A DNA stretch of 64,000 bases, from positions 41,214 to 105,213 of the forward strand of contig CACXBB010000032.1 in NCBI GenBank assembly GCA_902765735.1, written 5' to 3'. Shown one piece after another: positions 35,914 to 44,524 of this stretch (positions are counted from its first letter, which is position 1; the number at the start of each line of letters is the position of its first letter). The notes beneath the pieces were generated by a model that worked only from the letters and a program-made list of their open reading frames with translations, was not told the origin of the DNA and ran no database searches. Source of the stretch: an uncultured Eubacteriales bacterium (GTDB lineage: Bacteria > Bacillota > Clostridia > Christensenellales > Aristaeellaceae). Made by a program: the position numbers and the translations under genes.

Positions 35914-37365
35914 TTACGCCGCGTCTGGAAGCGCGGCTTTATGTTCGTCTGTTTCTTGTGCGGATGCGGGAAGCCAGGGCTGTATGGCCAGGGTCAGGCT
36001 TTCCAGCCAGGTGACGCCGTCGGTGCGCATGGACTGCTCCAGCGTGTTGATGGCGACGCCGCGAATGCGTTCCTTTGCCCCGGCGCCCGACCTCATGATG
36101 GAACCCATGGTGCTGATGACATAGTGGAAGCCGTTGACCTCGCCCAGATACATCATTTCATGTCCCCTTAAGAACAGAATCGTACCGGCGGGCAGAGAAT
36201 CCAGGACCTTTGCCTTGGCTTCGGCTTCCATATCCGAAAGATCCGTTTTGAAGGCGGGCATGGCGGACTGCCACGTGGTGTTCCGAGGCAGCTCCAGCCC
36301 AAAGCATTTGTAGACATTGCGCATGTACAGCGAGCAATCCGGCTCGGCCAGCATGCCGCCCCAGCCGTAGGCATCGCCCAGCGTGGTGAACGCAACCTTC
36401 AGGATATTTTCCGTCGTCAGCGGCAGATAGCCCCTGTTGACGCTGCAATGCTGAGGAATCAGCGCAATGGTGGTCATATACCGACCTTCCTCGTCTCGAA
36501 CGGGCAGCCAGACCGCGGTGTTGTGATAAACGGCGCGGTTGGTGATGGTCGAATCGAAGTCCTCGTCCCGAACGAGGCGCAGCGTCGTGCCCATGGTGAG
36601 CATCCGCTGGGAGGAGGCGCTGTTCGCGTTGGATGCGTCCAGGTGGATTCTGCCTTCCGTGACCACCAGCAGCTCCTCCTCTGGAATCTGCCAGGCGGCC
36701 AGCCATTCCTCTCGATCTTTGCATATGGCGATATGCTCTGCCTTGATCCAGCCGCCGACACACCAGGTTTCGCAGTAATACCAGCTTCCATCCGCGGTCT
36801 GGGCGCGGATGACCACCGGCTCGTTCACCCGGACGTAGGAGTATTGCAGGGTGTCGAAATCATAGTCGCCTACAGCGTCTGTGATGAGAAGCTCTGTGGG
36901 CACCGCGCGAACGTTCGCAAGCTCCACGCAGATGCCGTAGCGCGCCTGTTCGTGATCTGAAACCTCCGCTTCATCGATGGATTCAAGCACGGCCTTCACG
37001 TCTGAAAACCGCACCGGCACATCGTCCGCGCGATAATAGCTGCCCGACATAAATCTGGACAGAGCGCTCATCGCCTGCTGGACGCGCTCGCCCCGATAGG
37101 CTGCACCGTCATAGGGCACATAGTCCTGGAGCAGGTTATTCATGCGACACGCTTGCTCCGACAGGAAGGCTGAATTCAACGCCTCGATGGTTGAAGCGTC
37201 CGTCAAAATGGCCTCCGGCGCGTCAGACCTTCCCGCCCAGTAGGCCGGGTTCGTCATCTCGAAGGTCACCTCTGGCAGCAGCGCCATTTCGGCCGTAGCG
37301 GTTAGCGACATCAACAGGAACGCCAGCTCCAAAACAATAATGTTAAAAAAAACTGTCCGATTCAT
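35914..37365 (-). CDS. Secreted SH3/NlpC-P60 peptidoglycan endopeptidase
   Basis: 483 residues. A signal peptide (FFNIIVLELAFLLMSLTATA) is followed by an alpha-helical region, two SH3-like segments (ICVELANVRAVPTELL and WYYCETWCVGGWIKAEHI, then IHLDASNANSASSQRMLTMG), and an NlpC/P60 domain at ~340-460 with catalytic Cys344 in EPDCSLYMRN and histidine in RGHEMMYLGE. Layout fits YkfC-type gamma-glutamyl endopeptidases that cut peptide stems. The catalytic motif is DAYGWGG...DCS, as in this subgroup. Single gene, convergent with rmlA. Confidence 0.88.
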   Translation of the reverse strand: MNRTVFFNIIVLELAFLLMSLTATAEMALLPEVTFEMTNPAYWAGRSDAPEAILTDASTIEALNSAFLSEQACRMNNLLQDYVPYDGAAYRGERVQQAMSALSRFMSGSYYRADDVPVRFSDVKAVLESIDEAEVSDHEQARYGICVELANVRAVPTELLITDAVGDYDFDTLQYSYVRVNEPVVIRAQTADGSWYYCETWCVGGWIKAEHIAICKDREEWLAAWQIPEEELLVVTEGRIHLDASNANSASSQRMLTMGTTLRLVRDEDFDSTITNRAVYHNTAVWLPVRDEEGRYMTTIALIPQHCSVNRGYLPLTTENILKVAFTTLGDAYGWGGMLAEPDCSLYMRNVYKCFGLELPRNTTWQSAMPAFKTDLSDMEAEAKAKVLDSLPAGTILFLRGHEMMYLGEVNGFHYVISTMGSIMRSGAGAKERIRGVAINTLEQSMRTDGVTWLESLTLAIQPWLPASAQETDEHKAALPDAA

Positions 37366-37551
37366 TCTCGTTCCCTTTCATTTGACAAGCCGCCCCATCG
37401 ACAAACTCAACCTTTGCGCTCAGTGGATGATCTTTCGAACCTGACGGCGTCTTATAGGCTTGCCGGGAGACAGAAGATATGGTTTATTTTAACCTGCGAC
37501 GATTCTGATGTCAAGCACAAGTATGTCAGTTTTCACGAGTTATCACGGCTG

Positions 37552-37602
37552 AGTAAATTCCCAAAGTAAATTCCACTGTGGAATTAACTTTGGGAATTTA
37601 CT
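37552..37602. repeat. Perfect AT-rich hairpin
   Basis: AGTAAATTCCCAAAGT, an inner AATTCCACTGTGGAATT palindrome, then ACTTTGGGAATTTACT. The 37366-37639 gap has no gene; this hairpin is its main feature and may be an operator or an upstream terminator. Confidence 0.65.
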
Positions 37603-37639
37603 TGTTCTTTGGCGCCATGTTCTTTGCAGTAGGTTATTA

Positions 37640-37669
37640 TTGACAATCGGAGCAGAGAAGGTTTATAAT
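37640..37669 (+). promoter_or_regulatory. Promoter of SDR-transglycosylase operon
   Basis: TTGACA (37640-37645), 18-base spacer, TATAAT (37664-37669), about 100 bases before the SDR gene. Confidence 0.82.
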
Positions 37670-37772
37670 TCATCCGATATCATGTTGAATTGTTTCTATG
37701 GTTGCACATCATCACGGGCAACAGGCTTCGGCAATTCATAGGGCAGTATGAATCACTTAGGAGGGTTATCCA

Positions 37773-38648
37773 ATGGATCGAAAGAAAGCAATCATCACCG
37801 GCGGCGAAATCGGCATGGGCAGGGGCATAGCCCTTGTACTGGCAAAGGAGGGCTATGACATCGCATTCTCCTACTATCCGAACACGCAGAATGTGGAGGG
37901 AGCCATCGAGACCACGTTGTCCCTGCTGCGGGAGCGCGGCGCGAAGGGTATACCCTTTCCGGCGGACCTGTCCAAGTTGGACGCGCCAGGGGCGTTCTTT
38001 GAAGAAGCCGTCGGGAGCCTGGGCTGGGTGGACCTGCTGGTCAACAACGCGGGCGTGAATATGCCGCTGCCGATACAGGACATCACCGAGTCCAACTTCG
38101 ATTACCTGGTCAGCCTGGATCTGCGGGCTTATGTGATGATGATGCACTATACCGCACGCTACATGATAGACAACGGCATCAAGGGCTGCCTGATCAACGT
38201 CAGCTCCTCCAGAGGCGAGCGGGCCTATGCCAACGCCGGCATCTACTGCGGCATTAAATCCTGTCTGAATCGCATGGCGGAGGCCTTTGCGCTGGATCTT
38301 GCGCCCTACGGCATAAGGGTCAACAACGTGGCCCCTGGCGCGGTGCGCGTGCGATCCGACGAGGAACTCCTTTCCATGACCCACGGCAGGGCCACGGACT
38401 ACTTTTGGAGCAAGGATTTCCTTAAAAATCCGGAGGCTGTGAAGGACCATGACTTCTGGGATCTTCTCGGGCCCAGGATCCCTCTGGGCCGCGTGGGTCT
38501 GCCGGAGGACATCGGCCAGGCCATCGCGTTTCTTGCGTCTGATGAGGCGACCTACATCACCGGTGTCACGCTGCGGGTGGACGGCGGGCTGATACTGCCC
38601 GGAATGCCGGAGGATACCTCCATGCTGACGCAGGACAAGGGCTGGTAA
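37773..38648 (+). CDS. Short-chain dehydrogenase/reductase
   Basis: 291 residues, classical SDR. Cofactor site TGGEIGMGRG, NNAG at ~90, serine in NVSSSRG and YxxxK as YCGIK; end ITGVTLRVDGGLILPGMPE. It probably uses NAD(P)H with a sugar alcohol, glucose or related polyol, but the substrate cannot be read from sequence. AGGAGGG lies before ATG. The stop (TAA, ending at 38648) shares one base with the start of the transglycosylase gene, so the two are coupled. Confidence 0.9.
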   Translation: MDRKKAIITGGEIGMGRGIALVLAKEGYDIAFSYYPNTQNVEGAIETTLSLLRERGAKGIPFPADLSKLDAPGAFFEEAVGSLGWVDLLVNNAGVNMPLPIQDITESNFDYLVSLDLRAYVMMMHYTARYMIDNGIKGCLINVSSSRGERAYANAGIYCGIKSCLNRMAEAFALDLAPYGIRVNNVAPGAVRVRSDEELLSMTHGRATDYFWSKDFLKNPEAVKDHDFWDLLGPRIPLGRVGLPEDIGQAIAFLASDEATYITGVTLRVDGGLILPGMPEDTSMLTQDKGW

Positions 38649-39451
38649 TGTCCCTCCTTCTGAATGCGCTGCTGGTCCTGATCACGGTGGGATTTCTGGC
38701 TTTCGCCGGGGTGGCGGTATACGCCCTGATCCTGCTGACAAGACGTCCTCCGCTGGCGCTGTATGAGGCAAGGAAGAGTCAGCCGGATTACCTGCCCCTC
38801 GAGCAGATTCCCGCACGGCAGATGGAATTGCTCGTCAGGCAGGAGGATCCTCGATTCTACACCCATCCGGGCTTCGACATGGAGAGCATCCGGTCTGCAT
38901 GGAACGAGAATCGCCGGGAAGGCCATATCGTCCGCGGGGCCAGCACCATCACCCAGCAGTTGGCGAAAAACCTGTATCTTCGCTTCACGAAGAGCTATCT
39001 TAGAAAGCTGGCAGAGCTTTTGATCGCGCTGTATCTGGAACGGATTCTCGGCAAGAATCGAATATTGGAGCTGTATGTCAACATCATCTATTTCGGCAAC
39101 GGGGCCTACGGCATCTCAGAGGCGGCGCGGTTCTATTTCGACAAGCGCGTCCGGGAGCTGAGCCTCAATCAGATGGTGATGCTGACCATTATCCCTTCAG
39201 CCCCCACCATGGGCAATCCTATCCAGAACCCGGAGGCGTTTGAGCGCCAGCGCAACAGAAACATGGCGGACTTTACGGAAATCGCCCCGCCCCTGCTCTC
39301 CCAGGCAGAGGTGGAGGCCATACTTGCCCACGGCGCGGCATTCCTGGATCCGGAGCTGAGAAGGCCCGACGCCCTCACCCGCAGCTATCCACGGACCATT
39401 CCCATGATCAACGAGAGATTCGGCCCCGATGCCGCTCATAAAGGGGTCTGA
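38648..39451 (+). CDS. Monofunctional GT51 peptidoglycan transglycosylase
   Basis: 267 residues with one N-terminal membrane helix and a lone GT51 domain: EDPRFYTHPGFD (catalytic Glu66), RGASTITQQLAKNLYL, RKLAELLIALYLER and KNRILELYVNIIYFG. It polymerises lipid II into glycan strands outside the membrane. No transpeptidase domain follows, so it is MtgA-like. Its 3' end overlaps the convergent amidase gene by 16 bases. Confidence 0.93.
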   Translation: MSLLLNALLVLITVGFLAFAGVAVYALILLTRRPPLALYEARKSQPDYLPLEQIPARQMELLVRQEDPRFYTHPGFDMESIRSAWNENRREGHIVRGASTITQQLAKNLYLRFTKSYLRKLAELLIALYLERILGKNRILELYVNIIYFGNGAYGISEAARFYFDKRVRELSLNQMVMLTIIPSAPTMGNPIQNPEAFERQRNRNMADFTEIAPPLLSQAEVEAILAHGAAFLDPELRRPDALTRSYPRTIPMINERFGPDAAHKGV

Positions 39452-40005
39452 TCCGAGCGGTTACCACTCAAGGCGGCGGTTACCTTCGACGCCAGTTCCC
39501 CCATTCTCGCATACATCCATTCCCCGGGACAGCTTTTATTGGCAAACCAGCGATGGACAGAAAGTACCATCTCGGACTGTGCCGGGGTGTAAGCCAGGGT
39601 TCGCTCCTTATCCGCAAACCACAGCAGTTTTTTCTTGCCGTAGCGCCTGCAGATATCGACGCAGAGGCTGATGAGCGCAGCGTAGGCCTCGTCCGGGAAA
39701 GCGTAGGGCGCTGTGTTATCAGAAGCGACTTCAATGGTAATCGCCCTATGGTCGTTTTCCCAGCTGGAAGTGCACCAGGAGCGGTTCTTCTCCTCTACAA
39801 TGAGGGCAATGCGCCCATCATAGCCTATGCCGTAGTTGCAGCTTGCCTCCCTGCTCGAAGGGGCAAAGATTGCTCCGATCTGTTCGGCAGTTGCCTGGCA
39901 GACCGCGCAATGGGGCGTGATCCGGTCAATCTGGCATATCCTCTGCCCGGAATGATTTGGGCTCAGAATGGTGCAGGACACGAGGTTGCTGTTGGTATAC
40001 TTCAT
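39436..40005 (-). CDS. Phage-type N-acetylmuramoyl-L-alanine amidase
   Basis: 189 residues, Amidase_2 endolysin type. Features: SNLVSCTILSPNHSG, ITPHCAVCQ (zinc His), REASCNYGIGYDGRIALIVE, SSWENDHRAITIEVASDN and SVHRWFANKSCPGEWMY (second His and Cys). No signal peptide, as in phage lysins that leave by a holin. No holin is obvious, but a 72-residue gene lies just upstream. It cuts the bond between muramic acid and L-alanine. Confidence 0.9.
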   Translation of the reverse strand: MKYTNSNLVSCTILSPNHSGQRICQIDRITPHCAVCQATAEQIGAIFAPSSREASCNYGIGYDGRIALIVEEKNRSWCTSSWENDHRAITIEVASDNTAPYAFPDEAYAALISLCVDICRRYGKKKLLWFADKERTLAYTPAQSEMVLSVHRWFANKSCPGEWMYARMGELASKVTAALSGNRSDQTPL

Positions 40006-40008
40006 ACG

Positions 40009-40227
40009 CTACTCCCGGCCGACCAGTATGCGCTGGTCGGATTCGTCGGTCAGGATCGGGATTGCCGGGTCCGGCTTTCTGTTTTGCAACTCCTCCAGGG
40101 CCTTGATATTGGGATTTCGGCCGATGCTCCCGTAGGTCTTGGCATGGCCGGCCCCGGCGAGGTAGTCTACGGCGCAGCGGCTGATGAATCTTCCCCCGTG
40201 AATCCTCTGGATGACCTGGTATCTCAT
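40009..40227 (-). CDS. 72-residue protein of unknown function
   Basis: Reads MRYQVIQRIHGGRFISRCAV, then LAGAGHAKTYGSIGRNPNIK and a charged end. GGGAGGGAATGAC is its ribosome site. It lies between the phosphatase gene and the amidase gene, three bases before the latter, in one operon. No membrane helix, so not a holin. Family unknown. Confidence 0.65.
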   Translation of the reverse strand: MRYQVIQRIHGGRFISRCAVDYLAGAGHAKTYGSIGRNPNIKALEELQNRKPDPAIPILTDESDQRILVGRE

Positions 40228-40228
40228 G

Positions 40229-40894
40229 TCATTCCCTCCCGTTTGTGCGGCGGATGTGACCGCAGTCGTTGAACAGCTCCACCCGGGGAAAGACCCATTC
40301 GCCCTCCGCAACGGGAAAGCTGATTGTGGTGATGGATGCGAAATCATAGGGCAGCACCGAGGCCACGTAGGGGTAGGGCAGCGCCAGCAGATGGGCCATC
40401 AGGAAGCCCGCCGAGCCGCCGTGGCTGAACAGGGCCAGGGTCTCGTCCTCGCCGCCCCGGCAGAGGAATCTGCGGCCCTCGTGCCAATAGCCCTTTTCGC
40501 GCAGGAACTCGTCGAATTTGGCAGTGACTGTGCCGTAACACCGAATGACGGAGTTTTCGGCGAAATAGGGATGCAGCCTCCAGTCGTCTGCGTAAAAGTC
40601 AAAGCCCTCCTGGAGCATTCGATAGCCCAGCTTCCAAGGGCGACCGTCCGCGGGAATTCCCGGCCCGCCCCAGGAGATTTCCCCCATGAAGGAAAGGGTA
40701 ACAACCTCAAGGCGCAGCCGCCGCGCGGTGCAGGCAGCGGTCTGCTGGGCGCGACCGGAGGGAGCGGCATAGATTTCCCGGATACCCTCTCCGGAGAGTC
40801 GCTCCGCTGCGGCCGCCGCCTGCTTATGGCCCTCCGGGGTCAGACAGTCGCTGGAGTAATCCGCCTCGCCGTGCCGTACGAATATGATCTTCAA
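40229..40894 (-). CDS. Histidine phosphatase (phosphoglycerate mutase family)
   Basis: 221 residues. Phospho-acceptor motif FVRHGEA (His8) and the second histidine in LALFSHGGSAGFLM; GRAQQTAACTARRL carries the conserved arginine. The TTG start at 40894 is chosen because AAAGGAGGA lies 9 bases upstream and the family normally starts 6-7 residues before RHG; an upstream ATG at 40927 is possible. Substrate unknown: a phosphorylated sugar or nucleotide is usual. Confidence 0.87.
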   Translation of the reverse strand: MKIIFVRHGEADYSSDCLTPEGHKQAAAAAERLSGEGIREIYAAPSGRAQQTAACTARRLRLEVVTLSFMGEISWGGPGIPADGRPWKLGYRMLQEGFDFYADDWRLHPYFAENSVIRCYGTVTAKFDEFLREKGYWHEGRRFLCRGGEDETLALFSHGGSAGFLMAHLLALPYPYVASVLPYDFASITTISFPVAEGEWVFPRVELFNDCGHIRRTNGRE

Positions 40895-40910
40895 TTTGGA
40901 TTGTCCTCCT

Positions 40911-41042
40911 TTACGTCGCTCCTGCACCGTGCCTGCTCAAACACCCGCCGGGGATGACCAACGGAACCATGGCTACCAGCGGCGGACAGGCGCCTGACGA
41001 CACGAATTCATATTCTTCTTCTCTAATCTGGAATCGGTTCAT
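40911..41042 (-). CDS. Possible 43-residue leader gene of phosphatase operon
   Basis: Reads MNRFQIREEEYEFVSSGACP then PLVAMVPLVIPGGCLSRH and ends at a TAA that overlaps the phosphatase ribosome site. AAAAGGTG lies upstream and a promoter (41060-41088) just before it. It has no known relatives that I recognise; its tight placement is the main support. Confidence 0.4.
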   Translation of the reverse strand: MNRFQIREEEYEFVSSGACPPLVAMVPLVIPGGCLSRHGAGAT

Positions 41043-41059
41043 CTTTCATCACCTTTTCC

Positions 41060-41088
41060 ATTATACCATTCTTTTCCTATTTTGTATA
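41060..41088 (-). promoter_or_regulatory. Promoter of phosphatase-amidase operon
   Basis: On the minus strand TATACA (41088-41083), 17 bases, TATAAT (41065-41060). Confidence 0.65.
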
Positions 41089-41178
41089 GATTTTAGAGCA
41101 GGATTCATAAGCAGAGAAACAGAAAAAGCCTTAAAGGAATTTCAGAAATGTGCCAACTCACTGGCAAGCTGCGGCATG

Positions 41179-41276
41179 ATGCGCAAGGCGATCAGCGTTC
41201 AGCCTGTTGCCTCCAAGCAAGGTGTTCGACCGGGGGAACTCCAGGTTGGAGGCAACAATCAGGCCTTTGCGCAGCC
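41179..41276. other. Long stem-loop with TTGCCTCCAA arms
   Basis: GCGCAAGGCGATCAG...GTTGCCTCCAAG at left pairs with TTGGAGGCAACAATCAGGCC...TTGCGC at right, with a 10-bp perfect centre and a loop of about 25 bases. It directly follows the stop of the 41283 gene (minus strand). There is no T-run, so a simple terminator is doubtful; a structured RNA or element end is possible. Confidence 0.55.
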
Positions 41277-41282
41277 GGCGTG

Positions 41283-41987
41283 TTATGCGGCAGTAAGGGT
41301 GGTGATATGGGGGTTGGGGCCCTCGTACCAGTAGAGGAAGCCTTCCAGATCGATCACGTCGCCGACCTTGAGGTTTTTGACGGCCTCATAGACTTCGGTG
41401 CCAGGGCCGCAAAGGTAGGACTCCACAGTGAAGTTGTAGGTTGCCCCGTTGACAGATACGTTGAAGTAGAGGTCGCTGCCCTCGTCGCCGGAGCCGTCCC
41501 AGCCGTACAGGAACGCTGCGCCGTCGCCGATGGGTTCCACAGTCATGCCCTTGAAGGCGACCTTCCTGTTCTGGCTCTCGATGAGCGCGTCGGTGCCCAA
41601 CTGGTCGGTCACATCGAGAGGTTCGGCGATGTAGTTACCGTCCTCGATCTCGAAGGTGGCGTCCACGAGCTCTATCTCGCCAGACCATTCGGCCTTATAG
41701 CCCGTGACTTTGATCTTGGTGCCGGGAACCAGTTTCTCAGCCTCCTCCTGGGTGGCTAAGGCGTTATACAGGAAGTACGCGCCATCCTCGGACTGGCAAT
41801 AGAGGGTCACCTTGCCCGTGCCGTTATCCTCCCACCAGCCCTGATGAGCCTGCACATAGGTCTCGATTGTGATTTCGTCGTCGATCTCCGCCGAGACAAA
41901 GTCTTGGTAGCTCATAATATCCTCCGCCAACGCGCACGCGCAAAACGACAGCAACGCCGCAAGGATGACGCAAAGCAGCTTCTTCAT
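41283..41987 (-). CDS. Secreted OB-fold-like protein of unknown function
   Basis: 234 residues with a Sec signal peptide (MKKLLCVILAALLSFCACALA). The mature part is beta-rich with two similar halves: VTLYCQSEDGAYFLYNALAT then KLVPGTKIKVTGYKAEWSGE, and later YNFTVESYLCGPG then LKVGDVIDLEGFLYWYEG. The 'GTKIKVTG' and 'VGDVIDLEG' turns are typical of OB-fold repeats in exported proteins. AAAGGAGGAAAG is its ribosome site. It follows the sugar-type ABC operon by 78 bases and may be transcribed with it. Confidence 0.75.
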   Translation of the reverse strand: MKKLLCVILAALLSFCACALAEDIMSYQDFVSAEIDDEITIETYVQAHQGWWEDNGTGKVTLYCQSEDGAYFLYNALATQEEAEKLVPGTKIKVTGYKAEWSGEIELVDATFEIEDGNYIAEPLDVTDQLGTDALIESQNRKVAFKGMTVEPIGDGAAFLYGWDGSGDEGSDLYFNVSVNGATYNFTVESYLCGPGTEVYEAVKNLKVGDVIDLEGFLYWYEGPNPHITTLTAA

Positions 41988-42065
41988 GGTTCTTTCCTCC
42001 TTTTATTCCCGGCGATTTTTTCGCCTGCTTAATAATATTATAACGCTTTTCTGTGTTGGTGTCCA

Positions 42066-43655
42066 CTATTTTTTATGCGCTTTCATCCAGTCCCGCAGCA
42101 CGTAAAGGCCCAGCAGCAGCCACACGCTCCCCAGGCCGACAAAAAGGGCAATTGCCCCCGCGGGAAGCGGTCCCAATGACTTCGGTCCACCGGATGCGCC
42201 ACCCCCGGTGATCTGGTCGAGGCGGTAGAGGGCCGTAGTATCCTTGAAGAGTTGGTCAATGAAGGCATCGTCCACGGTCTTTTTGCGCTTGACAGCGGTA
42301 TTTACGGACTCGATAAGCTGGCCGGCGGCATCGCGCAGGGAAGTGGATCCGTTGAAGACCGGGGTGGTAAAGGTATCGGAGGTGTGGTCCATCAACAGCT
42401 TCGATGCCGCCAGCTTGACGCTGTAGTGTTCTCTGTTGTCCTCCCCGGCACGGGACAGATAATCATTATAACCCACATCGTTCTGCGCCCTCAGCGTCAC
42501 AGGGACATATCCCTCCGTCTCCGCATAGGGGATCTGCACGTCGTTGGTCAGCAGAAACTGTGTGAACAGCCAGCTCGCCAGCACCACCTGTGGGTCCTCC
42601 TTGTTGAACACGCAGATGGACGGGCCCTGGGATATCATCTTTATGTGCTCCGAATCGTACTGGGGCACGGGCAACACCGCCGTTTCAAACTTCACCATAC
42701 GCTCCGGAGGAATGTCCACCAGCGGCGCGTCGCTTCCCATCCAGGTGGAGCCGGCGGTGGAGTCCACGGCGAAGATACACTGCCCGGCGTTCAGGAAGTT
42801 GCCCGGATAGCCGTCCTTCTTGAAGGTGGAGAACGCGCCGCCCTTGCGGCAGTGGGGGGCGAGGGACTTGAGGATATCACGGGTGGTGTCGTTAAAAATA
42901 AGGATTTCACCCTCGTCGGTGGAATACCCGCCATCCAGTTGTTTGAGCATCTGAATCATCATGTTGTCGGTGGACTTGTACATGAAGGGGATCAGCGTCT
43001 CCTGACCGTTGACGACAAACGTCCCGTCGGCATTCTTCGCCGTGGCAGCCTCGGCCACCTCCCACACAAAGTCCCAGGTCAGCACCTTCGGCAATGTATA
43101 TCCCAGCGCCTCGACGAAGGTTTTGTTCACATAGCACGCCTCTGTGGAGCGCATGTAGGGCACGGCATAGTGCTGTCCGCCGAGGATGCACTCGTCCAGA
43201 AATTCCGGCACCAGTTCGTCTGCGGAAGGCCCATCATACTTGAGTGCGCTGCCGCCGAATCCATAATTGCTGTCCGCGAACAATTCATCCAGCGGGACCA
43301 CGACATTGGAGCCGGTCAGGTAGGTTGCGATGTGGTCAGGGTATGTAATGCAGACATTGGGCGTGGTGTTGGTGGCGATGTTGGTGATCACATCGTTGTA
43401 AATCGTGCCGTAGTCTGTGTACGCCTGCAAGCTGACTTTGATATTGGGATAGAGATTCTGGAAATCCCGTATGGCCTTCTGATAAATCTGCTTCTGCGTG
43501 TTGTTGTTGTCGTTCTTGGCCCAGAAGGTGATTTCATAGGTTCTTCCTTCGTCGAACTGCTCAGGTACATTGAAGCCTGCCCGATCCACCTTTCCGTGGC
43601 AGCCGGTCAGCGCCAGCAGCAATATGAGGATGAGGCCCATCGACAGACGTTTCAT
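42066..43655 (-). CDS. Sugar-type ABC binding lipoprotein with C-terminal membrane helix
   Basis: 529 residues. Signal ends at lipobox LTGC (Cys19). The body is a family 1 solute-binding protein: YEITFWAKNDNNNTQKQIYQ, FQNLYPNIKVSLQAYTDYG, VPYMRSTEACYVNKTFVEAL. After a GGGASGGP linker there is a C-terminal hydrophobic helix (GAIALFVGLGSVWLLLGLYV) and basic tail (RDWMKAHKK), so the protein seems anchored at both ends. ATG 43655 overlaps the upstream permease stop by four bases. It lies last of the core transport genes. The ligand is likely a sugar or oligosaccharide by family. Confidence 0.92.
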   Translation of the reverse strand: MKRLSMGLILILLLALTGCHGKVDRAGFNVPEQFDEGRTYEITFWAKNDNNNTQKQIYQKAIRDFQNLYPNIKVSLQAYTDYGTIYNDVITNIATNTTPNVCITYPDHIATYLTGSNVVVPLDELFADSNYGFGGSALKYDGPSADELVPEFLDECILGGQHYAVPYMRSTEACYVNKTFVEALGYTLPKVLTWDFVWEVAEAATAKNADGTFVVNGQETLIPFMYKSTDNMMIQMLKQLDGGYSTDEGEILIFNDTTRDILKSLAPHCRKGGAFSTFKKDGYPGNFLNAGQCIFAVDSTAGSTWMGSDAPLVDIPPERMVKFETAVLPVPQYDSEHIKMISQGPSICVFNKEDPQVVLASWLFTQFLLTNDVQIPYAETEGYVPVTLRAQNDVGYNDYLSRAGEDNREHYSVKLAASKLLMDHTSDTFTTPVFNGSTSLRDAAGQLIESVNTAVKRKKTVDDAFIDQLFKDTTALYRLDQITGGGASGGPKSLGPLPAGAIALFVGLGSVWLLLGLYVLRDWMKAHKK

Positions 43656-44512
43656 CCCTTGATGCCCCCTCTCGACACGCCGGACATGATTTTGTTCCTG
43701 AAAATCAAAAACAAAACGATCAGCGGCGCGGATATGACCACAACCGCCGCCATCATGGCGGGGATATTCTCGCGGCCAAAGCCGTTCTGCCGAATCTCCT
43801 GGATACCGCCTGACACCAGGAAGAAATTGGGATCTGTGGTCACCAGCCGGGGCCAGACGTAGCTGTTCCAGCATTCGATGACCTTCAGGATCACGATGGT
43901 GATGATTGTTGGTTTGCAGACGGGCATCATCACACGGGTCAGATACTTGAAGTCCGATGTGCCGTCCACCTTGGCGGCGTTATAAAGCTCGTCGGGAATC
44001 TGGGCAAAGTTCTCTTTCAACAGATAGATATAGAACACGCTGGTGACGGATGGCAGGATCAGGCCGGGAAAACTGTTGCGCAGTCCCCAGTTGGTGATGG
44101 TGACGTAGTTGGTGATGATGACCAGCTCGTTTGGTATCATCATCAGCGACAGGAAAAACCCGAACACCAGGTTCTTTCCCCTGAACTCCAGCCGCGCAAA
44201 GGCGAAGGCCGCAGGGACGATGACCGCCATCATCAGGGCCGTGGTCGCGAGGGTGAAGATCACGGAATTGAAGAAATACCTGGCCAGCGGCACCATGGTA
44301 AAGGCGTCGATGTAGTTTTGCAGTGTCGGTTCCAGCGTAAAGAACTTTGGCACATACTCCGAAACGTAAGCACCGAAGGACTTCACCGAAGTCAACACCA
44401 TCCAGTAATAGGGGAACAGCACCAGCAGACCCCACACTGCGAGGCCGAAATAGGCGATGATTTTAAGCGCTCGCCCCTGGCCGACAAAGCGCTTCTCTTC
44501 ATTCGAATTCAT
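43652..44512 (-). CDS. Sugar-type ABC permease, MalG class
   Basis: 286 residues with six membrane helices and an EAA loop YNAAKVDGTSDFKYLTRVMM about 80 residues before the C-terminus. N-terminal FPYYWMVLTSVKSF fits CUT1 MalG-type subunits. It pairs with the permease encoded 12 bases upstream and overlaps the binding protein gene by ATGA. Confidence 0.93.
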   Translation of the reverse strand: MNSNEEKRFVGQGRALKIIAYFGLAVWGLLVLFPYYWMVLTSVKSFGAYVSEYVPKFFTLEPTLQNYIDAFTMVPLARYFFNSVIFTLATTALMMAVIVPAAFAFARLEFRGKNLVFGFFLSLMMIPNELVIITNYVTITNWGLRNSFPGLILPSVTSVFYIYLLKENFAQIPDELYNAAKVDGTSDFKYLTRVMMPVCKPTIITIVILKVIECWNSYVWPRLVTTDPNFFLVSGGIQEIRQNGFGRENIPAMMAAVVVISAPLIVLFLIFRNKIMSGVSRGGIKG

Positions 44513-44524
44513 TGACTCGCCTCC

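Noticed and set aside
42252..43862. 536-residue plus-strand frame
   Set aside because: Shadow of the binding-protein gene; the minus frame has a lipobox and a full family match.
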